From assembly GCA_017615275.1 (NCBI GenBank), contig JAGAAO010000092.1, positions 1 to 64,000 of the forward strand: a stretch of DNA of 64,000 nucleotides, written 5' to 3'. Source of the stretch: Butyrivibrio sp. GTDB taxonomy: Bacteria > Bacillota > Clostridia > Lachnospirales > Lachnospiraceae. The notes below the pieces were generated by a model. That model did not search any database and was not told where the DNA came from. It saw only the letters and a list, made by a program, of their open reading frames with translations. The translations under genes were made by a program, and so were the position numbers. Position 1 is the stretch's first letter, and every line of letters starts with the position of its first letter. Below are positions 41,498 to 50,583 of the stretch, piece by piece.

Positions 41498-42529
41498 ATG
41501 AGGAAACATTTATCGTTTATTTTGGCTATACTTCTGTGCATGACGCAGTTAACGGGATGCAGTTTTAAGTCACCGTTCGGTCGCAAAGTAAAGGCTATAA
41601 ATAAGCTTACGGTTGGATTTGTCAGATCGGTCGACGATGCTCAGATCAATGCTATAGCAGCACAGTTTAAGACACAGCTTAAGAGCGAAATGCTAAAGCA
41701 GGGATATGAGGTATACGGTGTAGATGTTACGATAGGAAGTACTTATGAGGCAATAGGAAGAGGCCTTGCTTCCGGAAAATGTGATATAGGTTTTATTCCG
41801 GGTGGCACATATGTACTTTATGAAGATTACTGCGATGTTATTCTCACAGCAACGAGGAAAGGTTTGTCGATTGAAAGTTCCGATCCGCGAGTATGGAATC
41901 AGAACGCTCCTACAGAAGAAGCCGATAAAGAAGTGACATTCTACAGATCTCTTTTGGTGGCGGGACCATCTGCCGGCGGAAGGGCACTGGCTGAAAAGGT
42001 CAATAACGGAGATAAACTGACGTGGGAAGAATTGAATGTTCTTAACTGGGGAGTGATGAATTCGTCATCTTCCGCAGGATATATATACCCATCGCTTTGG
42101 TTAAAAGCAAGATACAACAGACGAATAAATAACTTGAAGAATGTAACACAAGTTGATACTTACAGCACTGCATTTAGAGGACTTGCGGATCAGCGGTTCG
42201 ATATAATATGTATATATGCAGATGCAAGGCGTGATTTTGAAGAAAGATGGAATACCGAATTTAAACAGACGGGAAGCATATGGGATGATACCAGTGTGAT
42301 CGGAGTCACGAGCGGAATATATAACGATACGATATGTGTAAGTAACATGTCGAACAATATAAACGAAGAGGTAAAAGCAGCTCTTAAAAAAGCATTTATA
42401 AATATGGGACAGAGTGAAGAAGGAAAGCAACTTATATCTATCTATAATCACAGCGGATATATAGAAGCCGATCCCATTGATTATGAGCCGGAGCGAGCGG
42501 CAAGAGACATTAACAATATAAGAGATTGA
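41498..42529 (+). CDS. PhnD-like periplasmic-binding lipoprotein
   Basis: The ATG at 41498 follows TTGGAGGGGCT; upstream in-frame codons would place the start inside the hairpin. The 343-residue product has a lipobox LTGC at residue 22 and belongs to the PhnD/SsuA/transferrin-like group: LTVGFVRSVDDAQINAIAAQFKTQL, GRGLASGKCDIGFIPGGTYVLY, LLVAGPSAGGRALAEKV, SSSAGYIYPSLWLKARY, FDIICIYADARRDFEERW. Such proteins bind phosphonate, phosphite or related oxyanions for an ABC importer. No ABC genes lie beside it, so its partner or a sensing role is unknown. Terminator at 42538. Confidence 0.82.
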   Translation: MRKHLSFILAILLCMTQLTGCSFKSPFGRKVKAINKLTVGFVRSVDDAQINAIAAQFKTQLKSEMLKQGYEVYGVDVTIGSTYEAIGRGLASGKCDIGFIPGGTYVLYEDYCDVILTATRKGLSIESSDPRVWNQNAPTEEADKEVTFYRSLLVAGPSAGGRALAEKVNNGDKLTWEELNVLNWGVMNSSSSAGYIYPSLWLKARYNRRINNLKNVTQVDTYSTAFRGLADQRFDIICIYADARRDFEERWNTEFKQTGSIWDDTSVIGVTSGIYNDTICVSNMSNNINEEVKAALKKAFINMGQSEEGKQLISIYNHSGYIEADPIDYEPERAARDINNIRD

Positions 42530-42537
42530 TATTTTGC

Positions 42538-42569
42538 GCCACAGGCATGGAAACGTGCTTGTGGCGTTT
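42538..42569 (+). terminator. Terminator of the PhnD-like gene
   Basis: GCCACAGGCA and TGCTTGTGGC pair with one G-T, followed by GTTT. Confidence 0.65.
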
Positions 42570-42637
42570 CATTGACATTTGAGACGCTTAAAGGCATACT
42601 ATATTTGTTAAAATATAAAGAGATAAGAAGGCGTAGA

Positions 42638-43513
42638 ATGTACAAAAGACTTGAAAGGAATGACCCGTGTTGGTGCGGAAGCGGGAAGAAATACAAGGCA
42701 TGTCATGCCGCATTTGATGATAAGCTGATTCAGCTTGAACATAAAGGATTTATAATTCCGTCCAGAAATCTGTTAAAAACCCCAAAAGATATAGAAGGAA
42801 TAAAGAAGAGTGCCGTTATCAACATGGCGGTTCTTGACGAGATCGGTGAGAAAATACATGCAGGAATGACTACGCAGGAAATAGATGACATTGTATACAA
42901 CACCACCACGAAGATGGGAGGAATACCTGCAGATCTTAATTATGAAGGATTCCCTAAGAGTGTGTGCACTTCAATAAACGAAGAGGTTTGTCACGGAATC
43001 CCTTCTGAAGATGTGGTTTTACAGGACGGCGACATCATAAATGTGGATTGTTCAACAATCCTTGACGGATATTATTCGGATTCTTCACGAATGTTTTGCA
43101 TAGGAGACGTTTCACCGGAGAAGAAGAGACTTGTGGACGTTACCAAAGAGTGTCTGGAAGTAGGGCTTAAGGCGGTAGTGCCGTGGACACCCATAGGAGA
43201 TATGGGACATGCCGTACATCAGCATGCTCTTGATAACGGATATACTGTCGTAAAAGAAATCGGTGGACACGGATGTGGAAATGATTTCCACGAAGAACCG
43301 TTTGTCAGCTATGTAAGTAAACCCGGAACCGGAATGATAATGGTTCCCGGAATGGTGTTTACTATTGAACCTATGGTAAATATGGGAACCGATTCTATAT
43401 TTATTGATGAAGAAAACGAGTGGACAGTTTATACAGCGGATCAGAAGCCTTCGGCTCAGTGGGAAGTTGAACTTCTTGTGACTGAGACCGGATACGAATT
43501 GCTTTGTTGGTAA
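42638..43513 (+). CDS. map: Methionine aminopeptidase with N-terminal SEC-C zinc motif
   Basis: The ATG at 42638 follows GAAGGCG; a longer frame upstream lacks a site and a conserved sequence. The 291-residue protein starts with the SEC-C motif CWCGSGKKYKACH (residues 10-22), a zinc-binding motif that binds ribosomes or other proteins. The pita-bread peptidase has the metal ligands in VDCSTILDGYYSDSSRMFCIGD, the GGHGCGNDFHEEP histidine, FTIEPM and WEVELLVT. This SEC-C fused form is common in clostridia beside the housekeeping copy in the ribosomal operon. It removes N-terminal methionine from new proteins. The metG gene follows after 24 bases. Confidence 0.93.
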   Translation: MYKRLERNDPCWCGSGKKYKACHAAFDDKLIQLEHKGFIIPSRNLLKTPKDIEGIKKSAVINMAVLDEIGEKIHAGMTTQEIDDIVYNTTTKMGGIPADLNYEGFPKSVCTSINEEVCHGIPSEDVVLQDGDIINVDCSTILDGYYSDSSRMFCIGDVSPEKKRLVDVTKECLEVGLKAVVPWTPIGDMGHAVHQHALDNGYTVVKEIGGHGCGNDFHEEPFVSYVSKPGTGMIMVPGMVFTIEPMVNMGTDSIFIDEENEWTVYTADQKPSAQWEVELLVTETGYELLCW

Positions 43514-43537
43514 TAATCAGGAAGGAAATCAGATACG

Positions 43538-45580
43538 ATGCAGAATAAGGGAAAATATTATATAACCACAGCTATAGCATATACATCAGGAAAGCCTCAT
43601 ATCGGAAACAGCTATGAGATTGTCCTTGCTGATGCGATTGCAAGATATAAGAGAAGAGACGGATTCGATGTTCATTTCCAGACAGGATCTGATGAGCACG
43701 GCCAGAAAATTGAGACAAGAGCTATTGAAGCCGGATGCAGCTCACCGAAGGAGTTTGTAGACGGAGTTTCAGATACTATCAAAGGTCTTTGGAACCTCAT
43801 GGATACATCTTATGACAGATTTATCCGTACAACTGATGATGATCATGTTAAGCAGGTTCAGAAGATCTTCAAGAGATTCTACGATCAGGGAGATATTTAT
43901 AAGGGATCGTATAAGGGAATGTACTGTACGGAGTGTGAGGCTTTCTATACAGAGGCTCAGCTTGTAGACGGCAAGTGTCCCGAGTGCGGCGGAGATGTTC
44001 ATCCCGCAGAGGAAGAAGCATATTTCTTTAAGATGAGCAAATATGCCGACAGACTTATCGAGCACATCAATACACATCCCGAATTCATTCAGCCTGTATC
44101 CAGAAAGAATGAGATGATGAACAACTTCCTTCTTCCCGGACTTCAGGATCTTTGTGTATCAAGAACATCTTTCAAGTGGGGAATCCCGGTTGATTTCGAT
44201 GATAAGCATGTTGTTTATGTTTGGCTTGATGCACTTTCAAACTACATAACAGGAATCGGATACGATGCAGAAGGCAATAGCTCTGCGGATTACAAGAAGT
44301 GGTGGCCTGCTGATCTTCACCTTATCGGAAAAGATATTATTCGTTTCCATACAATTTATTGGCCGATATTCCTAATGGCGCTCGGCGAGCCCCTTCCGAA
44401 GCAGATATTCGGACATCCATGGCTCTTGCAGGGCGGTGAAAAGATGAGTAAGTCAAAAGGAAACGTTATTTACGCAGATGATCTTGTGAGCTTGTTTGGC
44501 GTAGATCCCGTAAGATATTTCGTTCTTCACGAGATGCCTTTTGAAAACGACGGTGTTATCACATGGGAGCTTTTGGTTGAGAGATTTAACTCAGACCTTG
44601 CAAATACACTCGGTAACCTTGTAAATCGTACTATCGCTATGAGTAATAAATATCTCGGTGGCGTGATCGCAGATAAGGGCGTAAAAGAAGCCGTTGACGA
44701 TGACCTTAAGGCTGTTGTGACAGGCTGCTATGATAAGGTTGAAGCCAAGATGGATGAGCTTCGTGTAGCCGATGCACTTACAGAGATATTCACACTCTTT
44801 AAGAGATGCAATAAGTATATTGATGAGACAGAACCGTGGATCCTTGGAAAAGATGAGAGCAAGAAGGACAGACTTTCAACAGTTCTTTATAACCTTGTTG
44901 AGTCAATATCAATAGGTGCGGCTCTTCTTGATCCTTTCATGCCTGAGACTGCGGTTAAGATCAGAAAGCAGATTGCTGCTTCCGAAAGAGATTTTGATAC
45001 GCTCGGAAAATTCGGCTTATACAAGAGCGGAACAAAGGTTGCAGAGAATCCCGAAATGCTCTTTGCACGTAAGGATCTCAAAGACGTTCTTGAGAAGGCT
45101 GCAGATATAACAAAGAGACAGAAAGCAGAATATGAGGAAGCACAGAGAAAAGCTGCTGAGAATCTTGCAAAGGCAGGACTCGCACCTCTTCCGGCATCTT
45201 CAAAGGATAGCAAAGACGAGAATGACGGTGCGGTTATCGACATTCCCGCAAAAGATGAGATCACTTTTGAGCAATTTGGTGCTATGCAGTTCCAGGTTGG
45301 AGAGATCATCAAGTGTGAGGCTGTTGAGAAGTCCAAGAAGCTTCTTTGTTCACAGGTTAAGATCGGAAGCCAGATAAAACAGATCGTTTCGGGAATTAGA
45401 AAATATTATTCTCCTGAGGAGATGGTAGGAAAGAAAGTAATGGTTCTTGTAAACCTTAAGCCTGCCAAGCTTGCGGGAGTATTGTCAGAAGGAATGCTTC
45501 TTTGTGCAGAAGATGCAGAGGGAAATCTTTCACTTATGACACCTGAGAAATCAATGCCTTCAGGCGCAGAAATCTGTTGA
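43538..45580 (+). CDS. metG: Methionyl-tRNA synthetase
   Basis: A 680-residue class I synthetase. Signature PHIGNSY near the N-terminus and KMSKSKGN for ATP binding are present. A zinc-binding pair, CTECEAFY and CPECGGD, sits in the connective peptide. The anticodon-binding helical domain follows, then a charged linker (about 535-575), and a C-terminal tRNA-binding EMAP/Trbp111-type OB-fold (FGAMQFQVGEIIKCEAVEKS, LVNLKPAKLAGVLSEGM). It attaches methionine to initiator and elongator tRNA-Met. Codon bias is strong. It follows the methionine aminopeptidase gene, an apt functional pairing. The RBS is GGAAGGAAA. Confidence 0.97.
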   Translation: MQNKGKYYITTAIAYTSGKPHIGNSYEIVLADAIARYKRRDGFDVHFQTGSDEHGQKIETRAIEAGCSSPKEFVDGVSDTIKGLWNLMDTSYDRFIRTTDDDHVKQVQKIFKRFYDQGDIYKGSYKGMYCTECEAFYTEAQLVDGKCPECGGDVHPAEEEAYFFKMSKYADRLIEHINTHPEFIQPVSRKNEMMNNFLLPGLQDLCVSRTSFKWGIPVDFDDKHVVYVWLDALSNYITGIGYDAEGNSSADYKKWWPADLHLIGKDIIRFHTIYWPIFLMALGEPLPKQIFGHPWLLQGGEKMSKSKGNVIYADDLVSLFGVDPVRYFVLHEMPFENDGVITWELLVERFNSDLANTLGNLVNRTIAMSNKYLGGVIADKGVKEAVDDDLKAVVTGCYDKVEAKMDELRVADALTEIFTLFKRCNKYIDETEPWILGKDESKKDRLSTVLYNLVESISIGAALLDPFMPETAVKIRKQIAASERDFDTLGKFGLYKSGTKVAENPEMLFARKDLKDVLEKAADITKRQKAEYEEAQRKAAENLAKAGLAPLPASSKDSKDENDGAVIDIPAKDEITFEQFGAMQFQVGEIIKCEAVEKSKKLLCSQVKIGSQIKQIVSGIRKYYSPEEMVGKKVMVLVNLKPAKLAGVLSEGMLLCAEDAEGNLSLMTPEKSMPSGAEIC

Positions 45581-45651
45581 TAAATTAGTGGCATTTCGTG
45601 TTATCATATATGTATAGATGTTAACAACCACATACGGGGGAGGGATTTCTT

Positions 45652-46599
45652 ATGGTACGCAAAGAGGAACTGACTTTCAAATCAAGAGACAGGCACACCA
45701 TGCTTAATGCAGTCAGATGGATCCCCGAGGGGCAACCCATTGCGATTCTTCAGATCATTCACGGAATGCAGGAGTACACAGATCGTTACGATGAGTATGC
45801 TCGTTTTATGGCAGAAAACGGCATAGTTGTTATCGGTAATGATAATTTGGGACACGGTAAATCTGTTGTTCCGCCCCAAGGTACCTACGGATATTTTTGC
45901 AAGAATGATCCCGCTACAGTTTTGGTGCGTGATGCACACAGACTTAAGAAAATGACGCAGGAAGAATTTCCGGGCGTACCGGTATTTATTCTCGGTCATA
46001 GCTTCGGATCGTTTATTGCAAGAGAGTATATAACACGATACGGCACAGGCATAAAGGGCGCTATTATCCAGGGAACAGCTTATACAACGAAAGGAACACT
46101 CGGAGCATTAAGCTTTTGGATAGGTTTGCTTCAGCTCATCTTTGGCGAGAAGCATCGCTCAAATATGATCAACAATATGGCGTTTAAGGGAAATCTCAGA
46201 AAAATCGAGAATCCTAAGACTCGTTATGACTGGTTGTCACATAACGAGGAGAGTATAAAAAAATATATGGAAGATCCCGCATGTAACTATGTCTTTACGC
46301 TTAACGGATTTAAGACTATGGCGGAACTTCTTAAGAGAATACAGGATGAAGACCGAATGGAAGATATTCCTAAGGGACTTCCGATTCTGCTTACAGGCGG
46401 AAGCGAGGATCCTGTGTGCGGATACGGCGAAGCACTTAAGAGACTCTACGATATATACAGACTTGAACTTAAGATGAAGAATGTAGATCTTAAGATATAT
46501 GATGGCTTCCGTCATGAGCTTCAGCAAGAGATTGGAAGAGAACAAGTATTTGAAGATCAGTTGGCTTGGATAAAGAAAGTGATAAGCGGTGAAAATTGA
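45652..46599 (+). CDS. Alpha/beta hydrolase, lysophospholipase-like
   Basis: A 315-residue cytoplasmic hydrolase (Hydrolase_4 type). The oxyanion region is LQIIHGMQEYTDRYDEYA, the nucleophile elbow is FILGHSFGSFIAREYI (GxSxG), the acid is in LTGGSEDPVCGYG and the histidine in YDGFRHELQQE. This layout is that of bacterial monoacylglycerol lipase/lysophospholipase homologues. The real substrate is unknown. GGGGGAGGG precedes the ATG. It overlaps by 11 bases with a GNAT gene, which overlaps a YesL-like gene, so the three are one operon. Confidence 0.88.
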   Translation: MVRKEELTFKSRDRHTMLNAVRWIPEGQPIAILQIIHGMQEYTDRYDEYARFMAENGIVVIGNDNLGHGKSVVPPQGTYGYFCKNDPATVLVRDAHRLKKMTQEEFPGVPVFILGHSFGSFIAREYITRYGTGIKGAIIQGTAYTTKGTLGALSFWIGLLQLIFGEKHRSNMINNMAFKGNLRKIENPKTRYDWLSHNEESIKKYMEDPACNYVFTLNGFKTMAELLKRIQDEDRMEDIPKGLPILLTGGSEDPVCGYGEALKRLYDIYRLELKMKNVDLKIYDGFRHELQQEIGREQVFEDQLAWIKKVISGEN

Positions 46600-47071
46600 T
46601 ACGTCAAAAGTAATCGTTAGGTGTGCATATAATTCTGATTGGGACGGGGCGATGAAACTTGCGTGGAATACCTTCGTAAAGTTTGACGCCCCCGATTATT
46701 CAGCAGAAGGAATATGTAATTTCAGGAATTTTGTGAGAGATGAAACCCTTCACAAAATGTTTATGACGGGACATTATCAGCTGTTTGTTGCAGTCTGTGG
46801 TGGGAAATGTCTCGGCATGCTTTCACTCAGAGAAAAGTTACACATATCGCTTTTGTTTGTTGATGGGGACTACCATTGCAATGGAATAGGTAGTGCCCTT
46901 ATTAAATTTGTTTCAAGATACGTTTTGACTGAAGAGGGTATAGACAGGCTTACAGTCAATTCATCACCGTATGCGGTTGATTTCTATCACAGACTTGGAT
47001 TTAAGGATACACATTCGGAGACTACTGCTGACGGAATAAAATTTACACCAATGGAATTGAGGTTATTATAA
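46589..47071 (+). CDS. GNAT-family N-acetyltransferase
   Basis: A 160-residue GCN5-related acetyltransferase. VRCAYNSDWDGAMKLAWNTFVKF opens the fold; LLFVDGDYHCNGIGSALIKFVSRYVL carries the acetyl-CoA loop (Q/R-x-x-G-x-G/A type), and TVNSSPYAVDFYHRLGF ends it. The start is GTG inside the end of the hydrolase gene. Substrate unknown; small molecule or protein acetylation is equally possible. Its stop overlaps the ATG of the YesL-like gene. Confidence 0.85.
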   Translation: MKIDTSKVIVRCAYNSDWDGAMKLAWNTFVKFDAPDYSAEGICNFRNFVRDETLHKMFMTGHYQLFVAVCGGKCLGMLSLREKLHISLLFVDGDYHCNGIGSALIKFVSRYVLTEEGIDRLTVNSSPYAVDFYHRLGFKDTHSETTADGIKFTPMELRLL

Positions 47072-47880
47072 TGAGAAATTTTTTTAGCATCGACAGCCCT
47101 TTTGTGGTTGCACTTACAAGATTTGCTGACGTTATGTGGCTCAACATATTGACCCTTATATTCGCCATTCCTTTGTTTATTGAGCAGGCGCTTATTCTTG
47201 GGCCGGTTATCTCACCGATTATGACTGAGGGAGGACAGTTCAATTACGATTTATTTGTTGCTGCAGTAATGTGGGCATGGATCTTTGGAATTCCCTGTTC
47301 TGCAATATTGGGTCCCGCTTGCACGGCAATGCACTATGTACTTTTAAAGATGGTTCGTGATGAGGACAGCTATATTACAAAGTCTTTCTTTAAATCATTC
47401 AAGGAGAACTTTAAGCAGGGAATCGTTCTTCAGATAATCAAGTTTATCGTGGGCGGGATGCTCATTGTGGATTTCTTCATTCTCAGTAGAAAAGGCGGTT
47501 TCTACAGGTATGTGGTTTTTGCAATGTTCATCGTTTTGTACATTGTGGGACTTTATGTTTTCCCGCTTCTTTCCAAATTCGTGAACACAAACATGAAGAC
47601 AATCAAGAATGCGTTCATGGTAGCGATTATTGCACTTCCCAGATCTTTTGGTATGGCAATTATCTCAATACTTCCTTTGATATGTGCATATTTCTTTGAT
47701 ATCAAGGTTGTTCCCGTATATGTTCTTATCGGAATAGCAGGACCGTCATATCTTTGTGCAAAGCTTTATGATCCGACATTTAAGAGATTTGAGCCCGAAG
47801 AAGAGCAGCTCTCTGAGGAAGAAGAACTTAGCGCTGCGATCAGAAAGATTGATAGTCTTGATGATGAAAAAGAAGAGTAA
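47071..47880 (+). CDS. DUF624 (YesL-like) membrane protein
   Basis: A 269-residue membrane protein with about five helices, starting MRNFFSIDSPFVVALTRFADVMWLNILTLIF, the clear YesL/DUF624 opening, with GPACTAMHYVLLKMVRDEDSYI shortly after. A long acidic tail (EPEEEQLSEEEELSAAIRK) is cytoplasmic. YesL proteins often lie beside carbohydrate ABC transporters, and here the MsmX-type ATPase gene follows, though with a separate leader of 193 bases. Role unknown. The start ATG overlaps the GNAT stop. Confidence 0.85.
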   Translation: MRNFFSIDSPFVVALTRFADVMWLNILTLIFAIPLFIEQALILGPVISPIMTEGGQFNYDLFVAAVMWAWIFGIPCSAILGPACTAMHYVLLKMVRDEDSYITKSFFKSFKENFKQGIVLQIIKFIVGGMLIVDFFILSRKGGFYRYVVFAMFIVLYIVGLYVFPLLSKFVNTNMKTIKNAFMVAIIALPRSFGMAIISILPLICAYFFDIKVVPVYVLIGIAGPSYLCAKLYDPTFKRFEPEEEQLSEEEELSAAIRKIDSLDDEKEE

Positions 47881-47952
47881 TGGGCAAGTTGCATATAAGA
47901 TTTTGAGATTCTTCGTCAACATTACGGATTTATTGTAAATATTCCGAACCGG

Positions 47953-47968
47953 TTAGCACATTTGCTAA
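47953..47968. repeat. Inverted repeat in the msmX leader gap
   Basis: TTAGCA and TGCTAA separated by CATT, in the 193-base gap before the ABC ATPase gene. Could be an operator for sugar control; no known consensus is matched. Confidence 0.3.
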
Positions 47969-48073
47969 TGAATAATAAAATATTTGTGGAATAAGTGAAT
48001 AGCAAATAGTCGGTGGCACAGATATACTTTAATCTATCACTTGATATGATAAATTTAGGAGGAAAATAAAGGT

Positions 48074-49183
48074 ATGGCAAGTTTATCACTTAAAGACATT
48101 TGCAAAGTATATCCTAACGGATTTCAGGCTGTAAAAGATTTCAATCTTGAGATCGAGGATAAGGAATTCATCATTTTCGTAGGACCTTCAGGATGCGGAA
48201 AGTCAACAACTCTTCGTATGATCGCAGGACTTGAGGATATCTCTTCAGGTACACTTAAGATTGGTGACAGAGTAGTTAATGATGTAGAGCCTAAGGACAG
48301 AGATATCGCGATGGTATTCCAGAACTACGCTCTGTATCCTCACATGACAGTTTATGATAACATGGCATTCGGACTTAAGCTTAGAAAAGTTCCGAAGAAC
48401 GAAATAGATAAGATGGTTAAAGAGGCAGCTAAGATCCTTGACCTTGAGAAGCTTCTTGATCGTAAGCCTAAGGCTCTTTCAGGTGGACAGAGACAGCGTG
48501 TTGCTATGGGACGTGCTATCGTTCGTAACCCTAAGGTATTCCTTATGGACGAGCCTCTTTCAAACCTTGATGCAAAGCTTCGTGTACAGATGAGAACAGA
48601 GATCGCTAAGCTTCACCAGAGACTTGGCACAACAATCATCTACGTTACACATGACCAGACAGAGGCTATGACTCTTGGAACAAGAATCGTAGTTATGAAG
48701 GATGGTATCGTACAGCAGGTAGATACACCTCAGAACCTCTATGAGAAGCCCGCTAACCTCTTCGTTGCTGGATTCATGGGATCACCTCAGATGAACTTCA
48801 TCGATGCTGAAGTTGTTGTTGAAGGTGACAGCGCAAGCCTTCGCGTAGCTGGTCAGCTTATCGAGCTTCCTCCTGCAAAGGCTAAGAAGGTTATCGATGG
48901 CGGTTACACAGGAAAGACTGTTACATTCGGTATCCGTCCTGAGGATGTTGATGATTCAGAGATGGTTGTTAGCACATCTAAGGCTGTATTTGAGTCAACA
49001 ATCAACGTTTACGAGCTTCTTGGTGCAGAAGTTTATCTGTACTTTGATCTTGATCAGTTCCCTATCACTGCAAGAGTTGATTCTCGTACAACAGCAAGAC
49101 CCGGTGATAAGGTTAAGTTTGCATTCGATGTTGAGAAGATCCACATCTTCGACAAAGAGACAGAGCAGACAATTACAAACTAA
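48074..49183 (+). CDS. msmX: Carbohydrate ABC transporter ATPase, MsmX/UgpC-type
   Basis: A 369-residue ATPase. Walker A GPSGCGKST, Q-loop MVFQNYALYPHMTV, signature LSGGQRQRVAMGRAIVRNP, Walker B VFLMDEPLSNLD and switch VTHDQTEAMTL are all intact. The C-terminal TOBE/regulatory domain (about 240-365) is of the CUT1 sugar family. No permeases or binding protein follow in operon, which fits the shared-ATPase model in which one MsmX energises many importers. The highly biased codons suggest strong expression. AGGAGGAAAATAAAGGT precedes the ATG. A terminator follows. Confidence 0.92.
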   Translation: MASLSLKDICKVYPNGFQAVKDFNLEIEDKEFIIFVGPSGCGKSTTLRMIAGLEDISSGTLKIGDRVVNDVEPKDRDIAMVFQNYALYPHMTVYDNMAFGLKLRKVPKNEIDKMVKEAAKILDLEKLLDRKPKALSGGQRQRVAMGRAIVRNPKVFLMDEPLSNLDAKLRVQMRTEIAKLHQRLGTTIIYVTHDQTEAMTLGTRIVVMKDGIVQQVDTPQNLYEKPANLFVAGFMGSPQMNFIDAEVVVEGDSASLRVAGQLIELPPAKAKKVIDGGYTGKTVTFGIRPEDVDDSEMVVSTSKAVFESTINVYELLGAEVYLYFDLDQFPITARVDSRTTARPGDKVKFAFDVEKIHIFDKETEQTITN

Positions 49184-49201
49184 TTGCAGAAGAATTATAT
49201 T

Positions 49202-49234
49202 GGAGTCATGCATTTCGCATGGCTCCATTTTTTT
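49202..49234 (+). terminator. Terminator of the MsmX-type gene
   Basis: GGAGTCATGC and GCATGGCTCC pair with one wobble, followed by ATTTTTTT. Confidence 0.88.
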
Positions 49235-49271
49235 GTTATACTTATATGAGGAAGATTTGAAAGGAGAAAGC

Positions 49272-50360
49272 ATGATTTCAGCGCAGACCATAAAAGGAAG
49301 TATCAGTGAACTCGGAGCTATAACCAAAGTTGATCTTTGCGTTATGGATTTAGGAGGGGAAGTAGTAGCTTCTACAACTGATACATTTTTTTCCGATATA
49401 TCTATAATTACAAGTTTCGCCGGATCTCCTGTGGATTCGCAGGTGATAGGGGATGTGCATCTTTTTAAGGTGATGGATGAAGGAGATCCTTTATATATTC
49501 TTCTTTCAAAAGGTGACACTGAGCAGGCGTACATGGTCGGCAAGATCGCTGTAAGTCAGCTTCAGGCACTTGTTCTTGCATATAAGGAAAGATATGACAG
49601 GAATAACTTTTTCCAGAATCTTCTTCTCGACAATATGCTTATGATCGATGTTTATAACAGGGCTAGAAAGCTTAAGATTGAAGCTGCTGCGCACAGGGTT
49701 ATTATTCTTGTTGAGACGGGAAGGATGAAAGACAATAACGCCAGAGAGCTTTTGTCGGGGATGTTTGTTCCTCATTCAGGCGATTATGTGACAGCTGTTG
49801 ATGAGAACAGTGTCATTCTGATAAAGACTTTGTCAAAAGGCGAGTCGTATAATGAGATCCATGATCTTGCCACAACTATTGTGGATATGATGAATACAGA
49901 GGCACTTCTCAATGTCAGGGTTTCTTACGGAACAATAGTCGAAGAGATAAGAGACTTGAGCAAATCCTTTAAAGAAGCCAAGATGGCGCTTGAAGTCGGT
50001 AAGATCTTTAACGCGGAGAGCAGAGTCAACGGATACAATACTCTCGGAATCGGAAGGCTTATCTATCAGCTTCCGGAGAGCCTTTGCAAGATGTTCATCG
50101 ATGAGATATTTGAGGGCAAAGAGATTCCGAGCGATCTTGATAAAGAAACGTTAAGTACGATTGAGAAGTTTTTTGAAAACAATCTCAATGTTTCCGAGAC
50201 TTCTAGACAGCTTTTTGTACACAGGAACACGCTTGTTTACAGAATAGAAAAACTGGAGAAGAGTTCGGGGCTTGATGTTAGAAAATTTGATGATGCGCTT
50301 ACCTTTAAGATCGCGATCATGGTTCTTAATTATATGAAGTACCTAAAGAGCAGAACATAA
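49272..50360 (+). CDS. PucR/CdaR-type transcriptional regulator
   Basis: The ATG at 49272 follows GAAAGGAGAAAG; frames extending upstream cross the msmX gene and are spurious. The 362-residue protein has an N-terminal sensor-like part (DLCVMDLGGEVVASTTDTFF), a GGDEF-related middle part, and a C-terminal PucR HTH (NLNVSETSRQLFVHRNTLVYRIEKLEKSSGLDVRKFDDALTFKIA). CdaR-like proteins control uptake or use of organic acids and carbohydrates. Lying between the MsmX ATPase and the SRP RNA, its target may be the ATPase or sugar genes, which cannot be confirmed here. Confidence 0.85.
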   Translation: MISAQTIKGSISELGAITKVDLCVMDLGGEVVASTTDTFFSDISIITSFAGSPVDSQVIGDVHLFKVMDEGDPLYILLSKGDTEQAYMVGKIAVSQLQALVLAYKERYDRNNFFQNLLLDNMLMIDVYNRARKLKIEAAAHRVIILVETGRMKDNNARELLSGMFVPHSGDYVTAVDENSVILIKTLSKGESYNEIHDLATTIVDMMNTEALLNVRVSYGTIVEEIRDLSKSFKEAKMALEVGKIFNAESRVNGYNTLGIGRLIYQLPESLCKMFIDEIFEGKEIPSDLDKETLSTIEKFFENNLNVSETSRQLFVHRNTLVYRIEKLEKSSGLDVRKFDDALTFKIAIMVLNYMKYLKSRT

Positions 50361-50366
50361 TAGAAA

Positions 50367-50547
50367 AGCGATCCTGTGAGGGATACATGCACGTTTGCTT
50401 CCGGCAATGCGCAGGCGACCTTACAACACATGAAAGATTCTGCTTAGTGCTGCTTCGTTCCCGACCTGACACGGTTCGCAGATTTTCATTGCATAAGACC
50501 CACGCGTACACGAAAGGACTGCTACATGCACCCTTCACAAGACCGCT
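50367..50547 (-). ncRNA. ffs: Signal recognition particle RNA
   Basis: Read on the minus strand, the transcript starts AGCGGTCTTGTGAAGGG and ends CCCTCACAGGATCGCT, which pair over more than 20 bp with G-T wobbles. In the middle lies GTGTCAGGTCGGGAACGAAGCAGC, matching the SRP helix 8 signature with its GGAA tetraloop. Compared with the E. coli sequence the flanking C-G pair is changed to G-C, a compensatory change. The size of about 180 nt is between the 4.5S RNA of E. coli and the scRNA of B. subtilis. It recruits signal peptides with Ffh. A strong promoter sits just upstream. Confidence 0.9.
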
Positions 50548-50553
50548 TTGATT

Positions 50554-50582
50554 ACTATACTTTTTTTTTCAGATTATGTCAA
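50554..50582 (-). promoter_or_regulatory. Promoter of the SRP RNA gene
   Basis: On the minus strand TTGACA (50582-50577), exactly 17 bases with an A9 run, and TATAGT (50559-50554), seven bases before the RNA start. The -35 sits next to the stop of the Rrf2 gene. Confidence 0.9.
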
Positions 50583-50583
50583 T

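Noticed and set aside
48897..49271. Upstream extension of the PucR-type regulator across the msmX gene
   Set aside because: It overlaps the coding end of msmX and its terminator in another frame; the GGAG site and conserved start are at 49272.
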